Source: Asaia bogorensis
Lineage (GTDB): Bacteria; Pseudomonadota; Alphaproteobacteria; Acetobacterales; Acetobacteraceae
Direction: 5' to 3'
DNA: 9,956 bases
Assembly: GCA_945871455.1 (NCBI GenBank)
Contig: CAMBXJ010000111.1
Span: 1 to 9,956, forward strand
The notes under the pieces are model-generated. The model made no database searches. It saw only the letters and a list, made by a program, of their open reading frames with translations, and was not told the DNA's origin. Shown piece by piece: positions 1 to 6,863 of the stretch (its first letter is position 1; every line of letters begins with the position of its first letter). The translations under genes and the position numbers were made by a program.

Positions 1-135
1 CGCCATATCAAGGGGCACTATTACGGCAGCCACCGCCACATCAACCCGACCGGGATCGTGCCCGTTGGCCCGGCGATCGATTTCAACGCCTCGGTAGACC
101 GTGGGCGCGGGGTGGACAAGTTGATCGTGTTCTGA
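1..135 (+). CDS. C-terminus of a glutathione S-transferase, glutathionyl-hydroquinone reductase type (partial)
   Basis: Only the last 44 residues are in the window; the gene enters from the left edge in frame 1 and stops with TGA at 133-135. The visible tail contains HYYGSHRHINPTGIVPVGP, which matches the conserved C-terminal signature of the Ecm4/YqjG/PcpF group of glutathione S-transferases. Those enzymes are cytoplasmic and use glutathione to reduce glutathionyl-hydroquinones. The catalytic cysteine and thioredoxin fold lie upstream and cannot be checked. It converges with the leftward operon and is not part of it, though a thiol detoxification enzyme fits an oxidative-stress neighbourhood. 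Family assignment is from motif recognition on a short fragment. Confidence 0.72.
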   Translation, partial: RHIKGHYYGSHRHINPTGIVPVGPAIDFNASVDRGRGVDKLIVF

Positions 136-246
136 CGCGCGGGCGTCCGGTCACCGTCAGTGCCGAACTTGATCCCCCACCCACCCTTTGCGGTTAAAGC
201 GCGGGTTGCAGGTTCAGGCCCGCCAATGACGGTGGGGGACCGGTGC

Positions 247-268
247 ATCGGCCATTGCTTCGGCCGAT
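247..268. repeat. Small inverted repeat after the last gene of the leftward operon
   Basis: ATCGGCC (247-253) and GGCCGAT (262-268) form a perfect 7-bp stem around an 8-nt loop. It begins about 5 nt beyond the TAA stop (274-276) of the membrane-protein gene and sits in the 138-bp gap between two convergent genes. The position suits transcript end formation, but neither strand has a T-run after the stem, so this is not a canonical intrinsic terminator. The rest of the 136-273 gap shows nothing recognisable. Confidence 0.35.
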
Positions 269-273
269 TGGGA

Positions 274-822
274 TTATGCAATGTGACCCGGGCGGTCCCT
301 CGCCAGGAGCACCCACCCAAGAAACACCATCAACCCGCCGACACTGACCGCGTTCAACGTAAACAACGACTGATACTCAGTGTCGGTAAATACGACCGGC
401 GGCGCGGGCAGTGCCCCACGCAGCGCAAGCCACACGACCAGCGGCAACGAAGCCACGCCCAGCATCACAAAGCGTTCCCGCCAGCGGAACAGCATCGCCG
501 CCAGCATCGCGCAGGGGATCAGGAACAGGGCGACGCCGGATCGGTCCCCCAGCAGGAAAAGGCACAGCACGGTGTTGGCCATCCCGAACACCGGCAGCGC
601 GATCCGTCCCAGCAACGACCATCGCCGAGCGAGAGCCGGGACCGTGAAGAATGCGATGCCGGACAAGACGGGCGGCAGGCCCACCCAGGCATTCTGTCCG
701 AGGATCCCAAGCAGATAGAGCGGATAGAATGGCTGGTTCCAGGCGAGCACCATGGCCACGAAATTCGCCGCCGCGACATGGCTGTCGTCGCTGCTGACAT
801 AGTTGTTCAACCAGCGCAACAT
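274..822 (-). CDS. Hypothetical six-helix membrane protein
   Basis: This 182-residue protein is the last gene of the leftward operon; its ATG (820-822) lies 6 nt after the stop of the methyltransferase gene, so co-translation is likely. I see about six hydrophobic segments at roughly residues 18-39, 45-64, 72-92, 95-112, 117-135 and 153-173, with a short polar N-terminus and an arginine-containing cytoplasmic-type loop (FRWRERF, 112-118). An aromatic/proline-rich stretch, WNQPFYPLY (28-36), may be a family signature. I see no catalytic motif and do not recognise the family. Membrane proteins of similar size (for example DUF2878) occur in related ChrR-linked lipid clusters, but I cannot confirm membership. 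Its context suggests a membrane partner of the lipid-modifying enzymes, which is inference. Confidence 0.8.
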   Translation of the reverse strand: MLRWLNNYVSSDDSHVAAANFVAMVLAWNQPFYPLYLLGILGQNAWVGLPPVLSGIAFFTVPALARRWSLLGRIALPVFGMANTVLCLFLLGDRSGVALFLIPCAMLAAMLFRWRERFVMLGVASLPLVVWLALRGALPAPPVVFTDTEYQSLFTLNAVSVGGLMVFLGWVLLARDRPGHIA

Positions 823-828
823 CCGCCC

Positions 829-1869
829 CTAACCCGCCAGGGGACGCAGGCGATAATGGCTGACGCCCCATTCCTCCCCGTGACTGTGTCCGAACAGACC
901 CGCGGTGGCCAGGAAGAACAGCCGCCAGCGCCGCCGCCACAGAGACGCATCCTTGCCATAGGTCGTCCACAGCACCGCATCCACCGTATCGCGCTGGCGA
1001 TCAAAATTGGCCAGCCAGTCGTGTGCGGTCCGCGCGTAATGCGACCCGCTCCAACGCCAGTCCTGCTCCACCTCAAAGCCCTCGGCACAATGCCTTATCA
1101 GTCCGTGGCTGGGCATGATGCCGCCGGTGAAGAAATGTTGCGCGATCCAGTCTTCCTTGTCCTGGACGTCGAACAGATACGGCGCCAACCGGTGGCTGAA
1201 TACATGCAGGAACAACCGACCATCGGGGCGCAACCAGCCATGCACGCGCCGCAGCAGGGCCTGCCAGTTGGTCATGTGCTCAAACATTTCAACGGAAACG
1301 ATCCTATCGAACGACGCATCGGTCGAGAAATCATTCATGTCCGCCGTCACTACCCGCAGGTTGGATAGCCCCCGATCCCGCGCCGCCGCCTCGATGAATT
1401 CGCGCTGGGACCGTGAATTCGATACCGCCGTGATCCGCGAGCTTGGAAACTTCGCCGCCATCCAGAGGCTCAACGAACCCCAACCGCACCCAAGTTCCAG
1501 AATATCCTGCCCGTCGGCAAGATCGGCGTGCGCCGCCGTTTCGGCCAGGGCGCACTCTTCCGCCTCGGCCAATGTGCGCACACCGTCGCCATACAGACAG
1601 CAGGAGTATTTCCGCCGCGGCCCCAGAACCAGACCAAAGAATTCGGCGGGCACTTCGTAATGCTGCGCGTTCGCGGCATCCGGTCGGACGGCGATCGGAT
1701 GGCGTGCCATCAGGGAAGCGAAAGCGGCATCATCGGCGCTGTCCTCCCGGGACAGGCGTCGGCGGGTCCGATCGACCAGGAACGAGATCCCGGCGGCGGT
1801 CACCGCGTCGGGGAAGCCAACCCGCTCAATGACATGGGTGGCGGAAGCGATCAGGCTCATCGCATTCAT
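829..1869 (-). CDS. SAM-dependent methyltransferase, CFA-synthase superfamily (coclaurine N-methyltransferase-like branch)
   Basis: This 346-residue class I methyltransferase has the SAM-binding glycine motif ILELGCGWGS at residues 123-132 and an acidic motif EMFEHM at 194-199. Upstream of the Rossmann core are QHYEVPAEFF (69-78) and KYSCCLY (87-93), and the C-terminus ends in EEWGVSHY, typical of the coclaurine N-methyltransferase-like branch of the CFA superfamily. Residues equivalent to the CFA-synthase active site appear retained: C90, E197, H222 and probably Y278. The ATG at 1867-1869 overlaps the TGA of the DUF1295 gene (ATGA); an alternative ATG is three codons later. Being downstream of rpoE-chrR and paired with DUF1295, it probably methylates a membrane lipid acyl chain. 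A role like that of FufM, the second methylase that makes dimethyl furan fatty acids, is a plausible but unproven candidate. Confidence 0.88.
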   Translation of the reverse strand: MNAMSLIASATHVIERVGFPDAVTAAGISFLVDRTRRRLSREDSADDAAFASLMARHPIAVRPDAANAQHYEVPAEFFGLVLGPRRKYSCCLYGDGVRTLAEAEECALAETAAHADLADGQDILELGCGWGSLSLWMAAKFPSSRITAVSNSRSQREFIEAAARDRGLSNLRVVTADMNDFSTDASFDRIVSVEMFEHMTNWQALLRRVHGWLRPDGRLFLHVFSHRLAPYLFDVQDKEDWIAQHFFTGGIMPSHGLIRHCAEGFEVEQDWRWSGSHYARTAHDWLANFDRQRDTVDAVLWTTYGKDASLWRRRWRLFFLATAGLFGHSHGEEWGVSHYRLRPLAG

Positions 1870-2657
1870 CCTTTCGGTGGCAATGGGAAAAACGCGCTGA
1901 CCCGGGCCTGATAGGCGCGATAGGCGTCAGGGCGGGATTGCAGCATCTGCCGCTCCAGCAGCGGGATGCCGGAAACGTAAACCAGCAACCAGTACATAAA
2001 GGCCGGACCGGTCAGAGCGAGCCAGCCCCAGGCCCAGCCGCCCAGGTCGATGGCCAGTAACGGGTAGGCGAACCAGCCGACCCATTCAAAGAAATAGTTG
2101 GGATGGCGGGACCAGGCCCATAATCCGACATCGCAGACTCGTCCCTTGTTGGCTGGGGACGATTTGAACCGGCGCAGTTGTGCATCGGCCACGCCCTCAC
2201 CCGCGATCGCAATCGCCAGGACGGCAATGGCAATCAGGTCGGATGCGCGCGGGAAAGCCGCCGGGTTGTGCGCGGCCAGCAGCATCGACAGCGCCAACAG
2301 GGCCGCCGCAACGGCCTGGATCTGCAGGAACCAGAACAGCCGGCGCTGGAAACCGCTGCCCCATTCGGTGCGCAAAGCGGCATAGCGGGCGTCTTCCGGG
2401 CCATGCGCGGAACGTTGCGCGATATGGATGCCGAGGCGGAGCGACCATGCCGCGACCAGGAGAGCGACAACGATCTGACGGGTGGACGCCGCGGTCGGAT
2501 CGGGCAGCAATGCCCCCGCCACCCCAGCGATGCCCAATCCGAACGACCAAACCGAATCCACCCACCCTGCGTTGCCGGTCAGGCGCTGCAATCCCCAGGC
2601 GCCCGCCATGATCAGGCAGAGCAGGATCGCGACGAACAGAAACACCATCGCCATCAT
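1866..2657 (-). CDS. DUF1295 membrane protein (steroid 5-alpha-reductase / ICMT-like fold)
   Basis: The 263-residue product is a polytopic membrane protein with about seven hydrophobic segments. The C-terminal half has the DUF1295 signatures: GLWAWSRHPNYF at residues 178-189, the segment IPLLE at 231-235, and AYQARVSAFFPLPP at 248-261. This family shares the fold of 3-oxo-5-alpha-steroid 4-dehydrogenases and isoprenylcysteine methyltransferases, where the RHPNY region binds the nucleotide-type cofactor. Its natural substrate in bacteria is generally unknown to me. The start is ATG at 2655-2657, 28 nt below the hydrolase stop; an internal ATG at codon 2 or 4 is possible. Its stop overlaps the methyltransferase start, suggesting coupled translation and a shared lipid substrate. 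DUF1295 genes commonly neighbour CFA-like methyltransferases, which supports acyl-chain reduction or isomerisation as an inference. Confidence 0.88.
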   Translation of the reverse strand: MMAMVFLFVAILLCLIMAGAWGLQRLTGNAGWVDSVWSFGLGIAGVAGALLPDPTAASTRQIVVALLVAAWSLRLGIHIAQRSAHGPEDARYAALRTEWGSGFQRRLFWFLQIQAVAAALLALSMLLAAHNPAAFPRASDLIAIAVLAIAIAGEGVADAQLRRFKSSPANKGRVCDVGLWAWSRHPNYFFEWVGWFAYPLLAIDLGGWAWGWLALTGPAFMYWLLVYVSGIPLLERQMLQSRPDAYRAYQARVSAFFPLPPKG

Positions 2658-2685
2658 GTCCCCACCATTTTGTCTCTGAGAAAAA

Positions 2686-3756
2686 TCAACCGCCCCTGCC
2701 CGGAACCGCTGCTGGCGCTACGACCCCCGCCGGAAGCGAACCATCCGCGGCGACTGTCTCCAGCCGGAACGAAGGAACGCCGGCATGCTGAACCACGGTC
2801 GCTTCGACTGGGTAGGAAACACCGGGTCGGCCCGCCAATCCAAACGCGGCCGAGCGTCGATCGGGACCCTCGTTCGATACCCGGGCGCCGGAGATGGAGG
2901 CCGCACCGTTATCGGACCGCAGGAACGCAGCGACCTCATCCAGCACCGGGGCGGTCCACCGCAAGCCGCGCGCGAATGCGCCGATCAGCACGGCATGCCC
3001 GAGCGAAGGATACAGATGCGCCTGGACCCGTCCGCCCTGGCCCCTTATCCGGTCCGCCAGTTTCGTCGTGTTGCTCGGCAAGACGACCGTGTCGTCCATA
3101 CCGGAGGCCAGAAACATCGGGGGCGCATCACCACGGGCAAAGGTGATCGGCTGGGACAGGCGCAAATCGCCCGCGGGCGCGAAAATCGTTTGCAACACGG
3201 GATCGCGTAACGGCAGAAAATCATACGGTCCCGCCAGGCCGATCATGCCCGCGATGTCGCGGTCCGGGTCCAGTCCGACCCGGCCCAACCATTGCCGATC
3301 CAGGGTCAGCATGGCGGCGATATGGGCACCGGCGGAATGCCCCATCACGAACAGCCGCTTCGGGTCGCCCCCATACTGCGCGATATTGCGCTTTGTCCAG
3401 GCAACCGCCTCGGCCGCGTCGAACAGAAACCCCGGAAAGCGGACCTCGGGATAGACCCGATAATCCGGCACCACCGTCACGAACCCAAGACGGGCGAGTT
3501 CGGCTGCCAAGAAACGGTACGATTCCTTCCGACCATCCCGCCAACCGCCGCCATACAGGAACACCACCACCGGTGCGTTCGGCCGCACGGGACTGTAAAC
3601 GTCCAACGCCTGACGTCCCGAGGGCCGTGGCCCGGACCGATACGCCACATCCGATGTCACGCGGAACCCCTCGGTCGGTGCAAATGCGTTCAGCACGTCA
3701 ACCGGCGAACAGGCGGACAGCAGTCCCAGCAGGATGACACTCAGACGACGCAACAT
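2686..3756 (-). CDS. Alpha/beta-hydrolase lipoprotein (carboxylesterase-like)
   Basis: The 356-residue product starts with a lipoprotein signal peptide: a positively charged, hydrophobic segment ending in lipobox L-S-A-C with the lipidated cysteine at C16. The next residue is serine, so an outer-membrane (periplasm-facing) destination is likely. The esterase/lipase fold is clear: oxyanion-hole motif YGGGW (68-72, in place of the usual HGGGW), nucleophile S141 in GHSAG, probable acid D222 in GMDDTVV, and H254 in GHAVLIG. The domain ends near residue 280 (VAAFLR). About 76 further residues, rich in Gly, Ala and Val, have no obvious fold and are unusual for the family. The ATG is 8 nt after the chrR stop. 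A deacylase acting on modified or damaged phospholipid chains would fit the locus; the substrate is inference. Confidence 0.87.
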   Translation of the reverse strand: MLRRLSVILLGLLSACSPVDVLNAFAPTEGFRVTSDVAYRSGPRPSGRQALDVYSPVRPNAPVVVFLYGGGWRDGRKESYRFLAAELARLGFVTVVPDYRVYPEVRFPGFLFDAAEAVAWTKRNIAQYGGDPKRLFVMGHSAGAHIAAMLTLDRQWLGRVGLDPDRDIAGMIGLAGPYDFLPLRDPVLQTIFAPAGDLRLSQPITFARGDAPPMFLASGMDDTVVLPSNTTKLADRIRGQGGRVQAHLYPSLGHAVLIGAFARGLRWTAPVLDEVAAFLRSDNGAASISGARVSNEGPDRRSAAFGLAGRPGVSYPVEATVVQHAGVPSFRLETVAADGSLPAGVVAPAAVPGRGG

Positions 3757-3763
3757 GATACGG

Positions 3764-4393
3764 TCACAGTCCGATCATGCGTTGCAACAGGCCGAACGCG
3801 CCGCCCAGGCGGAAACCCTCACTGGCGATGACGCAGATGCAGGGCTCGTCGCTGTCGATCCGGGGTGGAACGTCGTGATCGCCCTCCGGTTCGGCCAGAT
3901 CACCCACGCCGTAGCGTCCGTTGGCGTCAACGAACGATCCCCGTAGCACGCAGGTCAACTCCAGACCGGTATGCTCATGGCGCGGGAAGCGGCGGCCCGG
4001 ATGCGCCACCAGCAGACCGCCCCAGGCCAGCCCGCCGGTTCGTCCGCTGGTCCGTAACGGGCGCCAGCGCAGACCCGGCGCCACCAACCAGGATCGCCCA
4101 AAGTCGCAATATTTCAGCGGTCCGGGCAGCCCAGGCTCCCGCACGGGCGTCACCGTCGGAATTTCCGCCACGTCGCCACGCGCCAGCACCCGGGTTAGCG
4201 CATCGTCGTCCATCTCGACCGGCACCAGATCGTCCAGCATCGAACCGCCGATGGTTTCGGCCAGGGCAACCACGCCCCGACAGACGGGGCAGAACGACAG
4301 ATGCGCGGCGGTCACCAGACCCAGCGCCTCCGGCAATGTACCAGCGGCATAGGATGTCAGGGTCGCGTCACTGGAATGATGGTTGATCAACAA
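3764..4393 (-). CDS. chrR: ChrR-type zinc anti-sigma factor
   Basis: This 209-residue protein has the two-domain ChrR architecture. The N-terminal zinc anti-sigma domain carries H5/H6, H31, C35 and C38 (H-x3-C-x2-C), the spacing of R. sphaeroides ChrR. The C-terminal cupin-like domain has a second metal site, H139-x-H141-x3-E145 and H173, and a C-x-C pair at C185/C187. In the known system ChrR holds RpoE inactive in the cytoplasm and releases it when singlet oxygen is present; the cupin domain is needed for that response. The gene starts with TTG (4391-4393 or 4388-4390) and overlaps the sigma stop, so translation is coupled to the sigma gene and stoichiometry is probably set there. The longer start reproduces the R. 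sphaeroides ligand numbering; the shorter has better ribosome-site spacing. Confidence 0.95.
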   Translation of the reverse strand: MLINHHSSDATLTSYAAGTLPEALGLVTAAHLSFCPVCRGVVALAETIGGSMLDDLVPVEMDDDALTRVLARGDVAEIPTVTPVREPGLPGPLKYCDFGRSWLVAPGLRWRPLRTSGRTGGLAWGGLLVAHPGRRFPRHEHTGLELTCVLRGSFVDANGRYGVGDLAEPEGDHDVPPRIDSDEPCICVIASEGFRLGGAFGLLQRMIGL

Positions 4394-4956
4394 AGGTCCT
4401 CCAGCGCCGAACGCAGGCGACTCATCGCCAGGCGCAGGCGCGACTTCACGGTACCCAGCGGAATGCCAAGGTCCCGTTCGATTTCGGAATGCGGCTTGTC
4501 CTGGAAAAAGGCCAACCGCACGACATCCGCCTGCTCCGGAGACAAGGTGTCCATGGCCTGGCGCACCCGCTCCTCGCGTTCTATCGCCACCAACAGACGA
4601 TCGGCCTGAGGCGGTCCTTCCGGCTCATCCGCCGGGTCCTGCATCAGCTCATCAGGGTGGCGTTCCCGCCGGATCCGGTCGATGCGCAGATTACGCGCGA
4701 TGGTGAAAATCCAGGTGGACGGTCCAGCCCTGGCACCGTCGAACAGCGACGCTTTCCGCCACACCATCAGCATGGTTTCCTGCGCCAGTTCCTCGGCGGA
4801 GCTGGCCGGGGCGCCGGATCGCATCAGCCACGCCTTCACGCGTGGAGCATAATGGCGAAACAGTTCGGCGAATGCCTGACGGTCCGCATGGGATGCGATG
4901 GCCTGGATCAGGGCCGCGTGGCCGAGATCCGGCGACGCCCGCGGGGCGAGCGTCAT
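4387..4956 (-). CDS. rpoE: ECF sigma factor RpoE (ECF11-like, ChrR-controlled)
   Basis: With ATG at 4954-4956 the product is 189 residues, a usual length for ECF sigma factors. Region 2 spans about residues 29-100, including FAELFRHYAPRVKAWLM, AEELAQETMLMVW (the -10-recognising helix) and STWIFTIARNLRIDRIRR. Region 4 spans about 134-186, with LSPEQADVVRLAFF and the helix-turn-helix IPLGTVKSRLRLAMSRL, which reads the -35 element. K41 and M45 line up with the K38 and M42 positions reported to contact ChrR in R. sphaeroides RpoE. An in-frame extension up to 5118 exists, but it would translate through the predicted promoter at 5079-5107, so I reject it. The upstream ribosome site is weak. It heads the leftward operon and probably drives both arms and itself. 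Confidence 0.95.
   Translation of the reverse strand: MTLAPRASPDLGHAALIQAIASHADRQAFAELFRHYAPRVKAWLMRSGAPASSAEELAQETMLMVWRKASLFDGARAGPSTWIFTIARNLRIDRIRRERHPDELMQDPADEPEGPPQADRLLVAIEREERVRQAMDTLSPEQADVVRLAFFQDKPHSEIERDLGIPLGTVKSRLRLAMSRLRSALEDLC
4398..4402 (-). promoter_or_regulatory. Ribosome binding site of chrR, inside the sigma gene
   Basis: On the minus strand GGAGG (4402 to 4398) lies in the last codons of the sigma gene. It sits 4 nt before a TTG at 4391-4393 and 7 nt before a second TTG at 4388-4390. The second TTG forms a 4-nt TTGA overlap with the sigma stop and has the better spacing. Either start makes chrR translation follow from termination on the sigma gene. Confidence 0.6.
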
Positions 4957-5078
4957 GGAACGCACCGCCCAGCGGTAGCGACGGAGCGTGACCGTGTGCC
5001 GTCCCCCATGGTACGGCGCCCCTTGGTGCGGGGGGAATACGGTCCGCCGGAGATTGATGCCAAGTTCATTCACACCCT

Positions 5079-5107
5079 TGCTACGGACCGAACCGTCCAC
5101 CGGATCA
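5079..5107 (-). promoter_or_regulatory. Predicted RpoE-dependent promoter of the rpoE-chrR operon
   Basis: Read on the minus strand, TGATCC (5107-5102) is followed by an 18-nt spacer and TAGCA (5083-5079). The R. sphaeroides RpoE/ChrR consensus, as I know it, is TGATCC-N18-TAAGA. The element sits about 120 nt upstream of the sigma start codon, implying autoregulation and a leader of roughly 115 nt. It shares the longer -35 context TGTGATCCG with the divergent promoter at 5308-5336, which makes a chance match less likely. Confidence 0.75.
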
Positions 5108-5307
5108 CATGACACCAATCGAAACCGATCGATCAGACGGGGACGATGTCGCCTGGATCATGCCCAAAGCCCCGCGACCTGGCGATAGAGCGGGACCGAA
5201 GCGGTTCGGCCGGTGAAAAACCCCGGCGACGCGATCCGCGATCCCGACCGAGGCAAACCGGCCCAGGCACCGGGATGCCGATCGCCGAAGAAAACTCCCG
5301 CCCCGTG

Positions 5308-5336
5308 TGATCCGACCACCACCCGCGCCCGTAACA
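5308..5336 (+). promoter_or_regulatory. Predicted RpoE-dependent promoter of the FAD/DUF1365/methyltransferase operon
   Basis: TGATCC at 5308-5313, an 18-nt spacer and TAACA at 5332-5336 match the ChrR-regulon promoter pattern. Expected transcription start is near 5343, about 85 nt before the oxidoreductase start codon at 5427. Other TGATCC occurrences in the window that I inspected have no TA-rich -10 at N18. The 200 bp between the two -35 elements holds no gene I can support. Confidence 0.75.
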
Positions 5337-5426
5337 TCGCTCGGGACCAAGAGACCCTCAATCTGGCTTGGGATAACTGTCTACAGAAGCGGGCTCACGA
5401 CGAAACGCGAACAATATAGGGACCGC

Positions 5427-6863
5427 ATGACGGACCAGCAGGCAAGCGACACCTTGGATATCGCGGTCATCGGCACGGGGATTTCCGGCCTGTCCGCGGC
5501 GTGGCTGCTCAGCCGCCGCCATCGGGTGACCGTCTATGAATCCAATGCACGACCGGGCGGCCATAGCCACACGATCGACGCGCCGGTTGTTGGTCCGACG
5601 GCTGAAGGCCCGAATGGCCGAACCGACGCCATCCCGGTCGATATTGGCTTCATCGTCTACAACGAGCACACCTATCCGAACCTGACAGCGTTGTTCCGCC
5701 ATCTCGATGTCCCAACGCGGGCATCGGACATGAGCTTCGGGGTGTCGCTGGATGACGGCGCGTTGGAATATGCGGGCACCAACCTGGCGGGGCTGTTCGC
5801 GCAACCCTTTAATCTCGGGCGGCCGCGCTTCTGGTCGATGCTGTCGGATTTACGTCGCTTCTACCGCGACGCCCCGGCCCAGATTGCGTCGGCCGGCCCG
5901 GACATCGGCATCGGCGACTTCCTGGACCGTCACGGCTACGGGACCGCATTCCAGCAGGACCATATCCTGCCCATGGCGGCGGCGATCTGGTCGGCCTCGC
6001 CCCTGCGCCTGCGGGACTATCCCGCGTCTGGGTTCATCCGATTCTTCGAAAACCATGGCCTGCTTCGCTTCAGCGACCGGCCGCAATGGCGCACCGTCGT
6101 GGGCGGCAGCCGGACCTATGTCGATCGCCTGACAGCCGCCTTCGCCGATGGCCTGCGACTTGACTGTTCGGCACGCTTCGTGCGGCGGCTGCCCGCGGGG
6201 ACCCCAGGAAGAACTCCAGCGACGACTTCAGGGGGAATTTCAGGGAAAGGCTCGACTGGGGTTATCATCGGTGACAGCGATGGGGACCAGCGCCGGTTCG
6301 ATCACGTGGTCATCGCCTGCCATGCCAATCAGGCGCTGGACCTGCTGGTCGACCCGACCAACGCCGAACGCGCACTGCTGGGGGCATTCCACTACACCGC
6401 CAACACCGTCATCCTGCACAACGATCCCGGCTTCATGCCGCGCCGCAAACGCGCCTGGTCCAGTTGGAACTATCTCGGCCGCCGCGACGAACCGGAAGCC
6501 TTGAGCGTGACCTACTGGATGAACCGGCTGCAAGGCATTCCCGACAGTTCGCCGCTCTTTGTCACCCTCAATCCGCGCCGGGAAGCCGAACCCGGCAGCG
6601 TGTTCCACCACCAGGACTGCACCCATCCGCTGTTCGATCCGGCCGCGATGCGGGCCCAACGTTCCCTGTGGTCGTTACAGGGCGGACGGAACACCTGGTA
6701 TTGCGGCGCCTATTTCGGCGCTGGATTCCACGAGGACGGATTGCAGGCCGGCCTCGCCGTCGCGGAACAACTGGGCGGGGTGCGCCGCCCCTGGACGGTG
6801 CCGAACGAAAGCGGCCGGATCCATGTCGCGGCCGAACCGGTTCGGCGCCTGGTGGCGGCATGA
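5427..6863 (+). CDS. FAD-dependent oxidoreductase, COG2907 / amine-oxidase-like
   Basis: This 478-residue flavoprotein has the dinucleotide-binding motif GTGISG at residues 16-21, with the ribose-binding acid E38 and the downstream GGHSH (44-48). The C-terminal FAD-binding motif is around 427-442 (YFGAGFHEDGLQAG). The fold is that of flavin amine oxidases and carotenoid desaturases. COG2907 proteins with a DUF1365 gene and a CFA-like methyltransferase are a recurring trio; in R. sphaeroides homologues lie beside rpoE-chrR and are tied to singlet-oxygen signalling and furan fatty-acid formation. A desaturase or oxygenation step on methylated acyl chains is the likely role, but I cannot say which known step it matches. 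ATG 5427 follows AGGGA; an upstream in-frame start (5307) would overlap the promoter. Residues about 256-290 hold a Gly/Thr/Ser-rich insertion. Confidence 0.92.
   Translation: MTDQQASDTLDIAVIGTGISGLSAAWLLSRRHRVTVYESNARPGGHSHTIDAPVVGPTAEGPNGRTDAIPVDIGFIVYNEHTYPNLTALFRHLDVPTRASDMSFGVSLDDGALEYAGTNLAGLFAQPFNLGRPRFWSMLSDLRRFYRDAPAQIASAGPDIGIGDFLDRHGYGTAFQQDHILPMAAAIWSASPLRLRDYPASGFIRFFENHGLLRFSDRPQWRTVVGGSRTYVDRLTAAFADGLRLDCSARFVRRLPAGTPGRTPATTSGGISGKGSTGVIIGDSDGDQRRFDHVVIACHANQALDLLVDPTNAERALLGAFHYTANTVILHNDPGFMPRRKRAWSSWNYLGRRDEPEALSVTYWMNRLQGIPDSSPLFVTLNPRREAEPGSVFHHQDCTHPLFDPAAMRAQRSLWSLQGGRNTWYCGAYFGAGFHEDGLQAGLAVAEQLGGVRRPWTVPNESGRIHVAAEPVRRLVAA

Noticed and set aside
170..198. TGATCC at 170-175 followed at N19 by TAAAG
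   Set aside because: It points into convergent genes with no plus-strand gene downstream, the spacer is one base off, and isolated TGATCC hexamers recur several times in the window by chance.
160..1368. 402-codon open frame on the plus strand
   Set aside because: It is antisense to the membrane-protein and methyltransferase genes, both of which have family or membrane signatures and operon spacing. Its product is Gln/His/Arg/Pro-rich, the usual mirror of a GC-rich gene.
2178..3146. 322-codon open frame on the plus strand
   Set aside because: Antisense to the DUF1295 and hydrolase genes; low-complexity Arg/Pro/Gln composition and no recognisable domain.
4957..5118. 54-residue N-terminal extension of the sigma factor
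   Set aside because: It would translate the predicted -35/-10 elements, and ECF sigma factors of this group start near the ATG at 4954-4956.
5196..5209. CCGAA-gcgg-TTCGG small hairpin in the divergent intergenic region
   Set aside because: The stem is only 5 bp and has no adjoining T-run on either strand; it is too weak to call an operator or terminator.
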